DNA of 64,000 nucleotides from Chitinophaga pinensis. GTDB lineage: Bacteria > Bacteroidota > Bacteroidia > Chitinophagales > Chitinophagaceae. The stretch is taken from the NCBI GenBank assembly GCA_945878115.1, contig CAMDVD010000008.1, positions 1 through 64,000 of the forward strand. The letters are read 5' to 3'. The notes under the pieces are model-generated. The model was not told the origin of the DNA, made no database searches, and saw only the letters and a program-made list of their open reading frames with translations. Positions 9,490-19,055 of the stretch are shown here, piece by piece (the first letter of the stretch is position 1; every line of letters begins with the position of its first letter). A program made the position numbers and the translations under genes.

Positions 9490-10362
9490 TTATTTCATGT
9501 TCACTTCTTCAGCTTGAAGAATTTCCTTTATTGTTCCACCATTATCATTACGATGAACAATAGCAATAATTTGGCATTTATCTTTATTCCAAATAATATC
9601 AGGTGTAAAAGATATTACCTTTTGTATTACACGTCCCTTCTCCTTCAACACCAAAGTATTTAATAATGGCATACCAATTACAGGTGTAATCGCTTTACGC
9701 AATACATGGTTAAATTCATAATCTGGTACTTTTACTCCATTATCTAATTGCGCCCCTATCAATCCATTTTCTACAACAAAAAGTGAAAGCATTAAGTTGT
9801 TAGAAGTAGTATCTGTACATGCTATTTTTACAGTAGTACTTACCTTATTTTGGCCAGCATCATAACTTGAAGTCAGATGAATATTAATCGGCGAAACCTT
9901 GGCAAGTTGAGTAGTAATTGCCGCATTCCAAGGACCACCATCGGCTCTTAAAATCATCGCTAATCCACCCACTATAGTTCTATCAAATGTTGCAGCTGGT
10001 TGACCTGCAGGCTGTCCAATAAAATCAATTAAATCAACTGCATCTTGATTTTCTAAACTAAAATAACCTTGTGATGGGATGTCCTCTTCTAAACCATGAT
10101 GTATTGCCATACTTATAATTCGATCAGGATGGTTGGTTATCATATCCTCAATTTGAATAGTGGCATTTGGGCAGTTAGTACATTTATTTCCAGTAGATTC
10201 TTCAATACAAACCTTTTTTAATAGTGGCGTTTCAGGAGCTGCTAAATAGGTAGTGTCTACGCTGCTTGTATTCCCATTCAAATCTAAACCCACTGGAATT
10301 TGTTCTTTACATGCAAAAAGAAAAAGTGCAAAAGGGGTAATATAGAATAGTATCTTTTTCAT
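9490..10362 (-). CDS. Omp28-related lipoprotein with CxxC motif
   Basis: This 290-residue protein has a lipoprotein signal (FLFAC, Cys18). Residues 45-75 carry the Omp28-family start, a strand followed by EESTGNKCTNCPNA, a CxxC motif in a thioredoxin-like setting. Then come an IHHG strand, an FDRTIVGG segment and a beta-rich C-terminal half. Omp28-type proteins are outer-membrane lipoproteins of Bacteroidota with a thioredoxin-like domain; their substrate is not established. It lies 21 nt downstream of the DUF6029-type gene in the same direction, a neighbourhood I remember from related genomes, so the two are likely co-transcribed. Confidence 0.82.
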   Translation of the reverse strand: MKKILFYITPFALFLFACKEQIPVGLDLNGNTSSVDTTYLAAPETPLLKKVCIEESTGNKCTNCPNATIQIEDMITNHPDRIISMAIHHGLEEDIPSQGYFSLENQDAVDLIDFIGQPAGQPAATFDRTIVGGLAMILRADGGPWNAAITTQLAKVSPINIHLTSSYDAGQNKVSTTVKIACTDTTSNNLMLSLFVVENGLIGAQLDNGVKVPDYEFNHVLRKAITPVIGMPLLNTLVLKEKGRVIQKVISFTPDIIWNKDKCQIIAIVHRNDNGGTIKEILQAEEVNMK

Positions 10363-10383
10363 ATTTATAATTAATAATTTAAA

Positions 10384-11967
10384 TTAAAAGGTTGAAGTTA
10401 CGCCCATTTTAAATCCACTAAATGCTGGTTCATATCGACAAACACCTCCAGTACAATTAATACCTTCTACTTGTTTTACATATTGTGCTGTAAAACGATT
10501 TGGACCTTTTGTATACGCCATAAATAAATTTGGATAGTGGAGTGCTTTTTCTACATGTACTTTATTTGGTTTAATATTATACATATCTGACATTGCTAAG
10601 CTCCATTTTGGCGCAATATTAAATTCAAACAAGGCAAAAGCCCAAGAACCAAAATCTTGTTTAGTATTCATATATTGTATTTCAGTACGTATAGATTTCT
10701 TTTCATTTAATTTATAAACTACTTCAACAAAAGGAGTAACAGCATGTATAGTAGGATATTGCGCTTTTTCTTTACTTTGATACAATACTTGATTGTAAAT
10801 TAAATATTGTGTACCGAAATGAAAAATAAAATTCTTTACGCCTCTAATTTCCAATTCACCAAAAGCTTCTCTGTACAAAGGATCACTATGTAAAGTATTA
10901 ATATGTGTGTAGGAAAAAGTTAAATTTAAATTGTCATTTGGCGAAATGTAAGTGCTTACTGAACCTCCAATTTCGGATAAATCTTGTGAAGGCGGTGTAT
11001 AGCGAGCAATTAATCTTTGCGGACGAATTTGAGCAATAATAGGTTGCCAATTATAAATACCGCGCAATAAACTTTCATTGGGTGAACTACGCATCACAAA
11101 GTTTTGAGTTCTTTTAAAAGAGGCATTTATACCAAATTTAGATTTTGCAAATCCTAATGTTGAATAAATAACATTACCGCTTAATTTTTGTAAACCTTCC
11201 GTTGCAGTAGCAATCGCCTCCGATGATTTTAGTGCACCTTCCACATACCAAGTAAAATCACCAGCATTTAAAGTATTATATATCGTAGTGGCAAATGAAT
11301 TATAAACTGGTGTGAATCGTTTTTCAATAGGATAGCTATTTACTGTAGAAACGATAGCGTCCATACTATTTTTATCCATTGTTCTATTTACGATACCAAT
11401 ACCTGGCGTCATGTGTGCATTTTTGCCAATATCCAAATCTCCTTCCGCTGCAAAGCCTTTAATAATAGGATTATAACGTTCAAATAAAATTTTAGTTTGC
11501 CCCGAAAATGCTTTAACAGTTAAATTATTATTCAATTTATATTTTAAATGCAGACCAAATAAAGCATTATCAATCAATAAACCACGATCCTCATATGCCC
11601 GAAAAATAATACCACTGCCTATTTGATCATATACATGACCAGCAGTTATAGTTAAATTATTTACTTCTTTACTTAAACTAAACATACCTAAACCAGCTTT
11701 AGTCAGTGCACTTTGTGGATTTTGTAAATTTGAATTTTGAAATGCATCAAAACGAACTGTTCCTGTAAATCCATTTCCAGAATAGCGAAGACCAAACCAA
11801 CCTTCTCCACCACTCAATAAATTATCATATAATTGATTATCTGCAGCTTTTATACTAGTATCCCGTTGGAAAAAATTCATATTCATCATTAAATCACCAG
11901 TAATATTACCTTGTGAAAATGAATGCAGACTGCTAATCAAAAAAATTGCTGTTAAAATCTTTTTCAT
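10384..11967 (-). CDS. DUF6029-type outer-membrane beta-barrel protein
   Basis: The chosen start is ATG 11967, because it gives a normal signal peptide (MKKILTAIFL...SFSQG); an in-frame start 27 nt upstream would put charged residues in front of it. The 527-residue mature region alternates polar and aromatic strands throughout, for example GEGWFGLRYSG and FHFGTQYLIYN, and ends in ...MGVTSTF with a C-terminal Phe, as expected for an outer-membrane barrel. DUF6029 is the family I recognise by context and style. It probably forms an operon with the Omp28-like gene 21 nt downstream. Its role is unknown; a porin or surface scaffold is possible. Confidence 0.72.
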   Translation of the reverse strand: MKKILTAIFLISSLHSFSQGNITGDLMMNMNFFQRDTSIKAADNQLYDNLLSGGEGWFGLRYSGNGFTGTVRFDAFQNSNLQNPQSALTKAGLGMFSLSKEVNNLTITAGHVYDQIGSGIIFRAYEDRGLLIDNALFGLHLKYKLNNNLTVKAFSGQTKILFERYNPIIKGFAAEGDLDIGKNAHMTPGIGIVNRTMDKNSMDAIVSTVNSYPIEKRFTPVYNSFATTIYNTLNAGDFTWYVEGALKSSEAIATATEGLQKLSGNVIYSTLGFAKSKFGINASFKRTQNFVMRSSPNESLLRGIYNWQPIIAQIRPQRLIARYTPPSQDLSEIGGSVSTYISPNDNLNLTFSYTHINTLHSDPLYREAFGELEIRGVKNFIFHFGTQYLIYNQVLYQSKEKAQYPTIHAVTPFVEVVYKLNEKKSIRTEIQYMNTKQDFGSWAFALFEFNIAPKWSLAMSDMYNIKPNKVHVEKALHYPNLFMAYTKGPNRFTAQYVKQVEGINCTGGVCRYEPAFSGFKMGVTSTF

Positions 11968-12056
11968 AAAGTGTAAATTTAAATGATGCAACAAATGTAA
12001 AATAGTTATGTGTATTTTTTACATAATTATCTATACTCCATCAAGTACCAAAAAAT

Positions 12057-13055
12057 CTATTGAATACCCAGTTCTTTACTTAATGCTAACATCCTATCCA
12101 TTGGTTTTTTTGCTGCTAATCGCAATGTTTCATCCATCCATAATTCAGGTAACTCATATTTCATGCATAAATACAATTTCTCCAGCGTATTCAATTTCAT
12201 ATGTGGACAATCATTACAAGCACAAGCATTTGTTGGTGGTGCTGGAATAAAATGTTTACCTGGTGAATTTTTTATCATTTGGTGAATAATACCTGTTTCA
12301 GTAGCAACTATGAATTCGGAACAATTATCCTTTTGTGTAAAAGATAACATTTGTGAAGTAGATCCAATAAAGTCAGCTATTGCTAATACAGCTTCTTCAC
12401 ATTCAGGATGGGCAATTACTTTTGCTTCAGGATGTCTAACTTTTAGTTTAATAATTTTTTCTAAACTAAAAATTTCGTGCACCATACAGGCACCATTCCA
12501 CAATACCATATTTCTACCTGTATGTTTATTAATATAAGCTCCTAAATTTCTATCCGGTGCAAATATTATATTTTGTTCTTTTGGTAGACTTTCAACTATG
12601 GCTTGTGCATTACTAGATGTACAAATTATATCACTTAAAGCTTTAATACCTGCACTGCAATTAATATAAGATATAACTACATGATTTGGATGCTGTACAA
12701 TAAATTTTTCAAACAAAAAAGGTGGGCAACTATCACTTAATGAACAACCTGCATTTAGATCTGGTAATACTACTTTCTTAGTTGGATTTAAAATTTTTGC
12801 AGTTTCTGCCATAAAGTGAACTCCTGCAAATACAATCATATCCGCATTTGTAGCTTGTGCTTGCCTAGCCAATCCTAGACTATCACCAATATAGTCTGCT
12901 ATATCTTGTATATCCGCATCTTGATAATAATGCGCTAGAATAATTGCATTTTTTTCTATTTTTAACTTCTCAATTTCAACGAACAAATCTAAAGTTGGAT
13001 CAATGTCTATATTTACATAACCCATTTTTTGTATGTTGTGCACATCTTGAATCAT
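12057..13055 (-). CDS. nadA: Quinolinate synthase NadA
   Basis: NadA condenses iminoaspartate with dihydroxyacetone phosphate to quinolinate in NAD synthesis, using an oxygen-sensitive 4Fe-4S cluster. The 332-residue protein shows the family markers in order: [34 protein letters not shown], a first Cys region [46 protein letters not shown] and the C-terminal CACNDCPHM. These supply the cluster cysteines. No nadB or nadC is nearby. The ATG at 13055 is used; an in-frame ATG 30 nt downstream is possible. It precedes the DUF6029 gene in the same direction with an 89-nt gap. Confidence 0.96.
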   Translation of the reverse strand: MIQDVHNIQKMGYVNIDIDPTLDLFVEIEKLKIEKNAIILAHYYQDADIQDIADYIGDSLGLARQAQATNADMIVFAGVHFMAETAKILNPTKKVVLPDLNAGCSLSDSCPPFLFEKFIVQHPNHVVISYINCSAGIKALSDIICTSSNAQAIVESLPKEQNIIFAPDRNLGAYINKHTGRNMVLWNGACMVHEIFSLEKIIKLKVRHPEAKVIAHPECEEAVLAIADFIGSTSQMLSFTQKDNCSEFIVATETGIIHQMIKNSPGKHFIPAPPTNACACNDCPHMKLNTLEKLYLCMKYELPELWMDETLRLAAKKPMDRMLALSKELGIQ

Positions 13056-13633
13056 AGTATTAATAATATATTTTTTTTAAATAAAAAGAAAATTTACAAT
13101 TGCTATTAGGGCTGTGAATTAGTGTATAAAAAAGAGTTATACACGATGCAAATGTGATACTATTTTGTTTATACAGAATCAATTCACATTATTTATTTTA
13201 ATATCAACAATTCAATGATGTTATAAAATGGTATTCATAGGTATACATGAAGTTACTAGTCAAAGATAAGAAATGTGTAATCATCCTAATTTTTAGATAA
13301 AGAAGCTATGGAGAAAATTAAATAAATGGGTAAGAAATACAGTTTAATTATTGAAAAATTTATTTGATGTGGATTAATCGTATGTAGAAAATAAATTGAA
13401 TGTGGGAAGTGGATATGCTTTGGAAATAAACAGTAAAAAAAGGATTCTTTCAACAAAATGGTGAGGAGATTAAAAAGCTAATTGGATAAAGTACAGATTA
13501 AACACAAATTATTCCACACTAAAAATGGAATAAATCAAAGAAATAAAGTAAAAAAGTAAAATGAGTCTAAAAAAACTTTGAATTACCAAAGCAAAACTCC
13601 TATTTTTGCGCTCCTTAAAAAAATGTTGATAAT
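13056..13633. other. Divergent intergenic region with the foldase promoter
   Basis: No coding frame is convincing in these 578 bp of very AT-rich DNA. Near the right end TATTTTTG (13601-13608) matches the -7 box, with a TTG at 13578-13580 twenty nt upstream as the -33 element, placed to drive the gene at 13634. A GTGTATA/TATACAC inverted repeat lies near 13120-13145. The nadA promoter should lie at the left end but no clear box is seen. Confidence 0.5.
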
Positions 13634-15760
13634 ATGTCGGTAATTCAAAACATCAGAGATAAATATATTGGTTTAGTTGTTGGAGCTATTATTGTAGCCC
13701 TTGTTGGTTTCTTAGTCATGGATGCCATGCAAAGTAATGTACGTAATATATTTAGTGGAGACAAAGGTCTATTAGCTAGTATAAATGGCACTCGTATTGA
13801 GTATAAAGATTTTGAAAGTAAAAGAAGCCAGTATGAAGACAATATGAAATCACGCAGTAAGGACGGAACCTTGACAGAACAGGAACGTAGTTCTGTGCAA
13901 GAACAAGCTTGGAGTGATATCGTAAATGAAACCTTGATTGGCGAGGAACTAGAAAAATTAGGGATGACCGAAATTGGAGATAAAGAACTTCAAGATATGT
14001 TAACTGGACCTTATGCAGATCCATTAGTACAACAAAGTTTTAAAAATCCAGATACTGGAATATTTGACCCAAGTATAGTAAGTCAAAATATTGCCGCTAT
14101 TGATCAAGATAAAACTGGTCAACAAAAAATATTATGGAAAAACTTTGAAGAGCAATTAATTAGAAACAGAAAACAAAGTAAGTATACCGATTTAATAGCT
14201 AAAGGAATTTATATTCCTAAATTTATGATGGATGATGCTTCTAAACAACTAACGGCAAAATCGTCGATTAATTTTGTAAGTCTGCCATATACAATGATAG
14301 GAGATAATGAGGTTAAGGTTACAGACGAAGATGTAAAAAAATATATTGACAAACATGAAGAAATGTTTAAATCACAAGAAGCTACGGCAAAAACAGAATA
14401 TGTTGCTTTTGATATTATTCCTTCAAGTGATGATACTGCAGCTAGTTTAGGTGTATTGAATGGATTGAAAGATACATTTACAAAAACAACAGACAATGAA
14501 GCTTTTATAACTAAAAATTCAGAAGATGTAATTAGAGACATGTATTATACAGAAAAAACTTTAGTTGCTCCAAATCCAGCTGAAATTGTTGGAACTGAAA
14601 TAGGTACTGTAACTGGACCATTTTATATAGATCAAATGTTTAAAATGGTAAAAGTGATTGATAAGAAATCAATGCCAGATAGTGTTAAAGTATCACGTGT
14701 TGTTGTTGCATTTACAGAACAACGAAAAGAAGAGGATGCAAAAGCTTCCATTGATAGTATGGAAAAAATGGTATTGTCTGGAATGGATATTGCACAATTG
14801 GCTGCTACACGTTCTGATGAAAAAGCCAGTGCCAAAAAAGGCGGTGATATTGGTTATATTACCCAAGAAATGGCAGCAAGTGATGTTGAATTCAAGAATG
14901 CTTGCTTTAATGGAAAAGTAGGAGATGTAAAAGTAATTAAATCAGAGTATGGCTATCAATTAATTAAAATAACGGATCAAAAGAATTTTCAACCTTCCGT
15001 AAAATTGGCAATTGTGAGCAAAGAATTGCAAGCTGGAAATCCAACTATACAAGCTGCATTTGCAAAAGCGAATACATTTATTGCAAAAGCCAAAGATGCT
15101 AAATCATTTACAGATGCAGCAAAATCAATGGGTAAAGATAAAAGAGTAGCAGACAATATGACTAAGTCACAACAACAAATTCCAGGTTTAGGCAGTGCAC
15201 GTGATTTATCTCGTTGGGCTTTTGAAGCAAAAATTGGTGCTGTATCTCCAATCTATAATTTAGAAAATAAATGTGTAATAGCATTATTAGTTGGCAGACA
15301 AGAAAAGGGAACATTACCTTCTATAGAGACTGTAAAACCACAAATTGAAAATATATTAAAGAAGGATAAAAAAGCAGAAGCCTTAATTGCTAAAGCGAAG
15401 GGTAAAACTACTTTAGATGAACTTGCGGCATTAGGTGCTACAACAGTGAAAGCAGCAGATACGGTATTAATGATGGGTGGTGGTAATAATGAAATTGGTT
15501 ATGAACCAAAAGTAATTGGCGCTTCATTTAATAAAGCTTTAATTAATAAAGTTTCTCCTCCAATTCCAGGTGACCAAGGTGTATTTTTTATCACTGTAAA
15601 AAGTATGGTTGATGGTGTTGCTGCAGATCCTAAAAACATGATGTATGAAATGCAAAAAGCACAATTACAACAAAACACTAGCGGTCAAGCTGCACAGATA
15701 GTGCCTTACGTATTAAAGAAGAAAGCAAAAATAGAAGACAATAGAGCTACCTTTTTCTAA
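13634..15760 (+). CDS. PpiD/SurA-like peptidylprolyl isomerase, membrane-anchored
   Basis: This 708-residue periplasmic foldase has a short cytoplasmic start, one N-terminal transmembrane anchor (about 12-31), a SurA_N/PpiD-like helical region (50-200, with NGTRIEYKDFE and the paired NETLIGEELEKLGM), and a PPIC rotamase-like domain at about 340-450 with the KKGGDIGYI and SEYGYQLIKI signatures. A second degenerate PPIC-like region follows before the tail KKKAKIEDNRATFF. It helps exported and outer-membrane proteins fold. It has its own promoter. Its 3' end has been tandemly copied downstream together with the end of gmk (see the repeat at 15638-16150). Confidence 0.88.
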   Translation: MSVIQNIRDKYIGLVVGAIIVALVGFLVMDAMQSNVRNIFSGDKGLLASINGTRIEYKDFESKRSQYEDNMKSRSKDGTLTEQERSSVQEQAWSDIVNETLIGEELEKLGMTEIGDKELQDMLTGPYADPLVQQSFKNPDTGIFDPSIVSQNIAAIDQDKTGQQKILWKNFEEQLIRNRKQSKYTDLIAKGIYIPKFMMDDASKQLTAKSSINFVSLPYTMIGDNEVKVTDEDVKKYIDKHEEMFKSQEATAKTEYVAFDIIPSSDDTAASLGVLNGLKDTFTKTTDNEAFITKNSEDVIRDMYYTEKTLVAPNPAEIVGTEIGTVTGPFYIDQMFKMVKVIDKKSMPDSVKVSRVVVAFTEQRKEEDAKASIDSMEKMVLSGMDIAQLAATRSDEKASAKKGGDIGYITQEMAASDVEFKNACFNGKVGDVKVIKSEYGYQLIKITDQKNFQPSVKLAIVSKELQAGNPTIQAAFAKANTFIAKAKDAKSFTDAAKSMGKDKRVADNMTKSQQQIPGLGSARDLSRWAFEAKIGAVSPIYNLENKCVIALLVGRQEKGTLPSIETVKPQIENILKKDKKAEALIAKAKGKTTLDELAALGATTVKAADTVLMMGGGNNEIGYEPKVIGASFNKALINKVSPPIPGDQGVFFITVKSMVDGVAADPKNMMYEMQKAQLQQNTSGQAAQIVPYVLKKKAKIEDNRATFF

Positions 15761-16150
15761 AGGAAAAAGTTTCCAATTATTGTTTTAGCTTTTTTATCTA
15801 GTAACTTCTATATGATGATATGCACTGCAAAATGCGCAATTACAACCAAACATTAGCGACTAAGTTGCACAAATAATGTCTTACCTATTTAAGATTAAAT
15901 CAAAAATAGAAGACAATAGTGCTATCGGTTTTAATGGATAAAGTTTCCAATAATCGTTTTAGTTTTTTAGCAAACAATTTCTAATTGATGTATGCTTTGC
16001 AAAAAGCGCAACTACAACAAAACACTCGCGGAAAAGTCGCAAGGATAGTATTTTTCAATTAAAGGAAAGCAAAAGATAATAGAGTGCCTTAATTAAAGGA
16101 TAAAGTTTTCAATAATCGTTTTAGCCTTTTGGCAAGCAATTTCTAATTGA
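15638..16150. repeat. Decayed tandem triplication of the ppiD-like/gmk convergent gene ends
   Basis: A unit of about 174 bp, made of the last ~120 bp of the foldase gene plus the last ~55 bp of gmk in their native convergent order, occurs three times. Copy 1 has the true foldase end (15638-15760) and a decayed gmk tail (15761-15818). Copy 2 is decayed on both sides (about 15816-15990). Copy 3 has a decayed foldase tail (about 15988-16092) and the true gmk end (from 16093). Anchor words recur at about 15652, 15827 and 16000 (GCAAAAAGCRCAAYTACAAC-like) and at 15761, 15938 and 16099 (AAGTTTYCAATAATCG-like). Confidence 0.85.
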
Positions 16151-16668
16151 TCATTGATAATAACATGGTCAAATTGTTGTGCATATTTTAATTCTTCAGC
16201 GGCCTTATCTATACGCTCTTTTAGCGATTCTGGCGTTTCCGTACCACGCATAATCAAACGGTTTTTTAATTCTTCTATGGAAGGCGCTTTAATAAATAAA
16301 CTGATCGCTTGCTTGCCATAATGTTTCATTAATCGAAGAGCGCCTTGCACATCAATATCGGTTAATGGATATTTTTGATCGTCCCAAATACGTTGCAATT
16401 CAGCTTTTAAGGTGCCATAATATTTACCTTCATACACCATTTCAAATTCTGCAAATTCGTGGTTTGCAATTTTGCGTGTAAAATTCTCAACAGTAATAAA
16501 ATGGTAATTGACCCCATCTATTTCATTCAGTCGTGGGGAACGAGTACAAGCACTTACGCTAAATCGAAGCGAAGGAATTTGAGCCAGTAAATGATGAACG
16601 ATAGTTGTTTTTCCAGAACCAGAAGGTGCTGTAATAATAATTAATTTTTGAGCCTCAATTTCATTCAT
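16093..16668 (-). CDS. gmk: Guanylate kinase
   Basis: Gmk phosphorylates GMP to GDP with ATP in the cytoplasm. The 191 residues match the family length. The P-loop APSGSGKTT is at residues 14-22, the GMP-binding region contains SACTRSPRLNEIDGVNYHF (about 38-56) and EFEMVYEGKYYGT, and DIDVQGA and the lid RLIMRGTE follow. It starts 2 nt after the stop of the TlpA-like gene, so the two are co-transcribed leftward. Its last ~55 bp are repeated in the intergenic triplication, but the coding sequence itself is intact. Confidence 0.96.
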   Translation of the reverse strand: MNEIEAQKLIIITAPSGSGKTTIVHHLLAQIPSLRFSVSACTRSPRLNEIDGVNYHFITVENFTRKIANHEFAEFEMVYEGKYYGTLKAELQRIWDDQKYPLTDIDVQGALRLMKHYGKQAISLFIKAPSIEELKNRLIMRGTETPESLKERIDKAAEELKYAQQFDHVIINDQLEIACQKAKTIIENFIL

Positions 16669-16670
16669 GC

Positions 16671-17195
16671 TTATTTAGCAAGCAATTTATCTAAATCTTT
16701 AATACAGTCTTCGGCGCGTTGGTATTTACCAATGATAACACCATTAGCATCGATTAAAAAACATTGTGGTACAAACATAACACCATATTCAGCAGCGGCT
16801 TTACTTTGCCATCCACCTAAATCGCTCATATGATAAGGCCATTCTAATTTGTCTTTTTCAATAGCTTGAATCCAAGGTTCTGCATTTCTATCTAAAGAAA
16901 CACTAACAATAGTGAAACCATTTTTCGCTTTCATGAATTTTTTAGCGCTGTATTTTTTATAAAATTCAACTAAGCTAGGATTTGCTGCTCTGCAAGGTCC
17001 ACACCAACTAGCCCAGAAATCAAGTAGAATAACTCTTTTGTCGTTAATCGTAGATAATTTTATTTTTTCACCTTTAGGGTTATTGTATTCTAAGTCTGGC
17101 GCTTTTTGCCCTACTTCCATTTTTGTATTTTGGTATTGCGCATTCGCAAAGGAGAAACTCAACAAAGCGATAAAAAGAAAGGTTATTTTTTTCAT
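16671..17195 (-). CDS. Secreted TlpA-like thioredoxin-fold oxidoreductase
   Basis: This 174-residue protein has a signal peptide (1-19, ending ANAQ) and one thioredoxin/AhpC-TSA-like domain: VGQKAPDL (28-35), then LLDFWASWCGPCR with the redox pair CGPC near residue 65, and the cis-proline loop FVPQCFLID near 137. It should reduce or exchange disulfides in the periplasm, as TlpA/ResA-type proteins do. It is the first gene of a two-gene leftward operon with gmk. A partner substrate is not evident from context. Confidence 0.9.
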   Translation of the reverse strand: MKKITFLFIALLSFSFANAQYQNTKMEVGQKAPDLEYNNPKGEKIKLSTINDKRVILLDFWASWCGPCRAANPSLVEFYKKYSAKKFMKAKNGFTIVSVSLDRNAEPWIQAIEKDKLEWPYHMSDLGGWQSKAAAEYGVMFVPQCFLIDANGVIIGKYQRAEDCIKDLDKLLAK

Positions 17196-17392
17196 ATGAA
17201 TTAATTAATTGAGAAATCAAATATAGTTTCTTTTTTGGAATTAGAGTTTTATGCAGCATTTGTTTTGTTTAACGATTGTAAAATAAAATATAGGTACAAA
17301 ATTGGTAAGTACCTATTTTAGAAGTGTTTTGTAACAGATAATAGGTTGCATGTTTACTATGGAAATGCAGAAAGATTTTAGCAATAAAAATA

Positions 17393-17400
17393 TATCTTTG
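17393..17400 (+). promoter_or_regulatory. -7 box TATCTTTG of the GGGP synthase gene
   Basis: This is a perfect TAnnTTTG match ending 8 nt before ATG 17409. The leader would be only a few nt long. No clear -33 TTG was assigned. Confidence 0.55.
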
Positions 17401-17408
17401 CCCCGAAC

Positions 17409-18167
17409 ATGGCAAACCTCAATGTATATCAAAGATTGCAACAATTGCGAAAGCAAGGCAAAAAAGCATTTGCAGTTTTGATAGATCCTGATAAAGTGAG
17501 TACTACTCAAATAAGTACCTTGGCTAAATTATGTAATGAAGCCAAAGTTGATTTTCTTTTTGTTGGTGGAAGTTTAATGGTAACTCAGCATTTGGACGAT
17601 ATCATTCATACCTTTAAAAAGCATAGTGATATATCCGTTATTTTATTTCCAGGTAGTCCATCTCAAGTGAGTAAACAAGCTGATGCTTTATTTTATTTAA
17701 CTTTAATATCCGGTCGTAATCCAGAGTTGTTGATAGGCGCACATGTAGTATCTGCACCAATGGTAAGGGCAAGCGGCTTGGAAATAATTTCGACAGGTTA
17801 TATGGTAATAGATGGTGGAGCAGCTACAACGGTTTCGTATATGAGCCACAGTGCACCTATACCGCACAATAAAGAAGATATTGCATTGTGTACTGCAATG
17901 GCGGGTGAAATGCAAGGCAAACATGTATTGTATATGGATGCAGGCAGTGGCGCAATAAGACCTATTAGTGAAAGCATGATACATCGAGTAGCATCGCAAA
18001 CCAATATTCCATTAATAATAGGTGGTGGTATAACCGATGCAGAAAAAGCATATCTTAATTGTAAAGCCGGTGCAGATGTAATTGTAGTTGGTAATGCAAT
18101 AGAGAAAGATGCAAGCTTAATAAAAGAAATAGCACAAGCTGTACATGGATGTAGTGTAGAGGCTTAG
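17409..18167 (+). CDS. Geranylgeranylglyceryl phosphate synthase family protein
   Basis: The 252-residue TIM-barrel protein matches the GGGPS/PcrB family: FAVLIDPDKV (21-30), FVGGSLMVT (51-59), LFPGSPSQVS (79-88), TGYMVIDGGAATTV near 130, YMDAGSGA near 178 and IIGGGITDAEKA, VVVGNAIEKD at the end. These bind the phosphate of glycerol-1-phosphate and the prenyl chain. Archaeal enzymes make the first ether bond of membrane lipids with this reaction; Bacteroidota have their own group of active homologues whose product is not well understood. Chain length cannot be read from sequence here. It appears to be a single-gene unit with its own promoter. Confidence 0.9.
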   Translation: MANLNVYQRLQQLRKQGKKAFAVLIDPDKVSTTQISTLAKLCNEAKVDFLFVGGSLMVTQHLDDIIHTFKKHSDISVILFPGSPSQVSKQADALFYLTLISGRNPELLIGAHVVSAPMVRASGLEIISTGYMVIDGGAATTVSYMSHSAPIPHNKEDIALCTAMAGEMQGKHVLYMDAGSGAIRPISESMIHRVASQTNIPLIIGGGITDAEKAYLNCKAGADVIVVGNAIEKDASLIKEIAQAVHGCSVEA

Positions 18168-18248
18168 GTGGGATTTTTTATTGTTGTTGGCAAAAGATGA
18201 TGAAAATAAATTTCCTATAATAACTACCTTTCCCCAATCCAATATTTA

Positions 18249-18308
18249 CTATTTCACCCCAAAAGGAATAAACAATTTTACACACCTATTTCGGCCCATA
18301 TCAAATAC
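18249..18308 (-). pseudogene. Orphan copy of the 3' end of the TonB receptor gene
   Basis: Positions 18251-18308 match 19058-19115, the end of the receptor gene, at 53 of 58 positions. Read on the minus strand it still encodes VFDMGRN..VKLFIPFGVK followed by TAG, so the copied piece keeps frame and stop. Nothing receptor-like continues upstream of it. The rest of 18168-18507 shows no gene, only the promoter at 18480. Confidence 0.85.
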
Positions 18309-18479
18309 TTAGATAATATTAGATTTCCAATCCAAGGCTATTAAAGATTATTTGCTGCTTAGATATTCCTGAAAAATATTGTACACTTCTAAAACTATTT
18401 TAAGGCCTAATATGTTGGCAACCTTATTTACCTCCAGCGAACTAAAAAACTATACCTTTAGAATGCAGCAATAAATTTT

Positions 18480-18487
18480 TATCTTTG
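18480..18487 (+). promoter_or_regulatory. -7 box TATCTTTG of the DUF433/DUF5615 module
   Basis: This perfect TAnnTTTG match lies 20 nt before ATG 18508. It gives the toxin-antitoxin pair its own promoter with a normal short leader. Confidence 0.5.
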
Positions 18488-18507
18488 AAATTGTAAATTG
18501 AAAAATC

Positions 18508-18741
18508 ATGAAAGATCAAATTATTAATATCGATTCCGAAATTCTAGGTGGAACACCGGTATTTTATGGAACACGAGTGCCAATCAAGAACTTATTTGAT
18601 TATCTAGAATCTGGTGAATCCATAGATTTTTTCCTTGATGACTTTAGCGGTGTACAGAAAGAACAAGTAATTAAACTTTTAGAGATGTCGAAAAACCTTA
18701 TTGAATCATCTGCAAATATTTTACATGAAAATTTTGCTTGA
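18508..18741 (+). CDS. DUF433 antitoxin-like protein
   Basis: The 77-residue protein carries the DUF433 (VapB-like) fold start to end: a strand with ILGGTPVFYGTRVPIKNL (residues 12-29), then DYLESGESIDFFLDDF and a helix QVIKLLEMSKNLI. In this family the N-terminal part forms a helix-turn-helix for DNA binding and the protein pairs with a PIN-like toxin. Its 3' end overlaps the DUF5615 gene by 17 nt, the normal antitoxin-first arrangement. It probably autoregulates from the box at 18480. Confidence 0.88.
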   Translation: MKDQIINIDSEILGGTPVFYGTRVPIKNLFDYLESGESIDFFLDDFSGVQKEQVIKLLEMSKNLIESSANILHENFA

Positions 18742-19051
18742 TGAATGTGTTACAAAACATTTAAAACCGTTTTTATTAAACCATGAAGTATTTACAGTTC
18801 GAGAAATGGATTGGAGCGGGTTAAAAAATGGAAAATTAATGGCGCAATGCGTAGAAAATAATTTCGAAATTCTATTAACTATAGATAAAAATTTACAGTA
18901 CCAACAAAATCTTGAAAAGTATCCTTTAACGATAGTCATACTAAATTGCCCTTCAAGTAAAATAGAAGACCTTAAAGAGTTTGTTCCAATATTTTTAGCT
19001 AAAACTTCAAGTTTGGATAAACATAAAGCTTATATAATAAATAATGATTGA
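18725..19051 (+). CDS. DUF5615 PIN-like toxin
   Basis: The start is ATG 18725, giving MKILLDECV with the acidic active-site pair Asp6-Glu7 directly after the first strand, as in DUF5615 PIN-like proteins; an upstream in-frame start at 18701 would spoil this. The 108-residue product continues with VREMDWSGLKNG (31-42) and ILLTIDKNLQYQQNL (about 57-71), where Asp62 is the next acidic residue. DUF5615 proteins are predicted RNases paired with DUF433. It ends 4 nt before the convergent TonB receptor stop. Together with DUF433 it sits between two copies of that receptor's 3' end. Confidence 0.88.
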   Translation: MKILLDECVTKHLKPFLLNHEVFTVREMDWSGLKNGKLMAQCVENNFEILLTIDKNLQYQQNLEKYPLTIVILNCPSSKIEDLKEFVPIFLAKTSSLDKHKAYIINND

Positions 19052-19055
19052 AACA

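Noticed and set aside
13080-13540. Origin-like region with TTATACACG and TTATTCCACAC words
   Set aside because: Only one or two loose DnaA-box-like words in AT-rich DNA, with no supporting genes.
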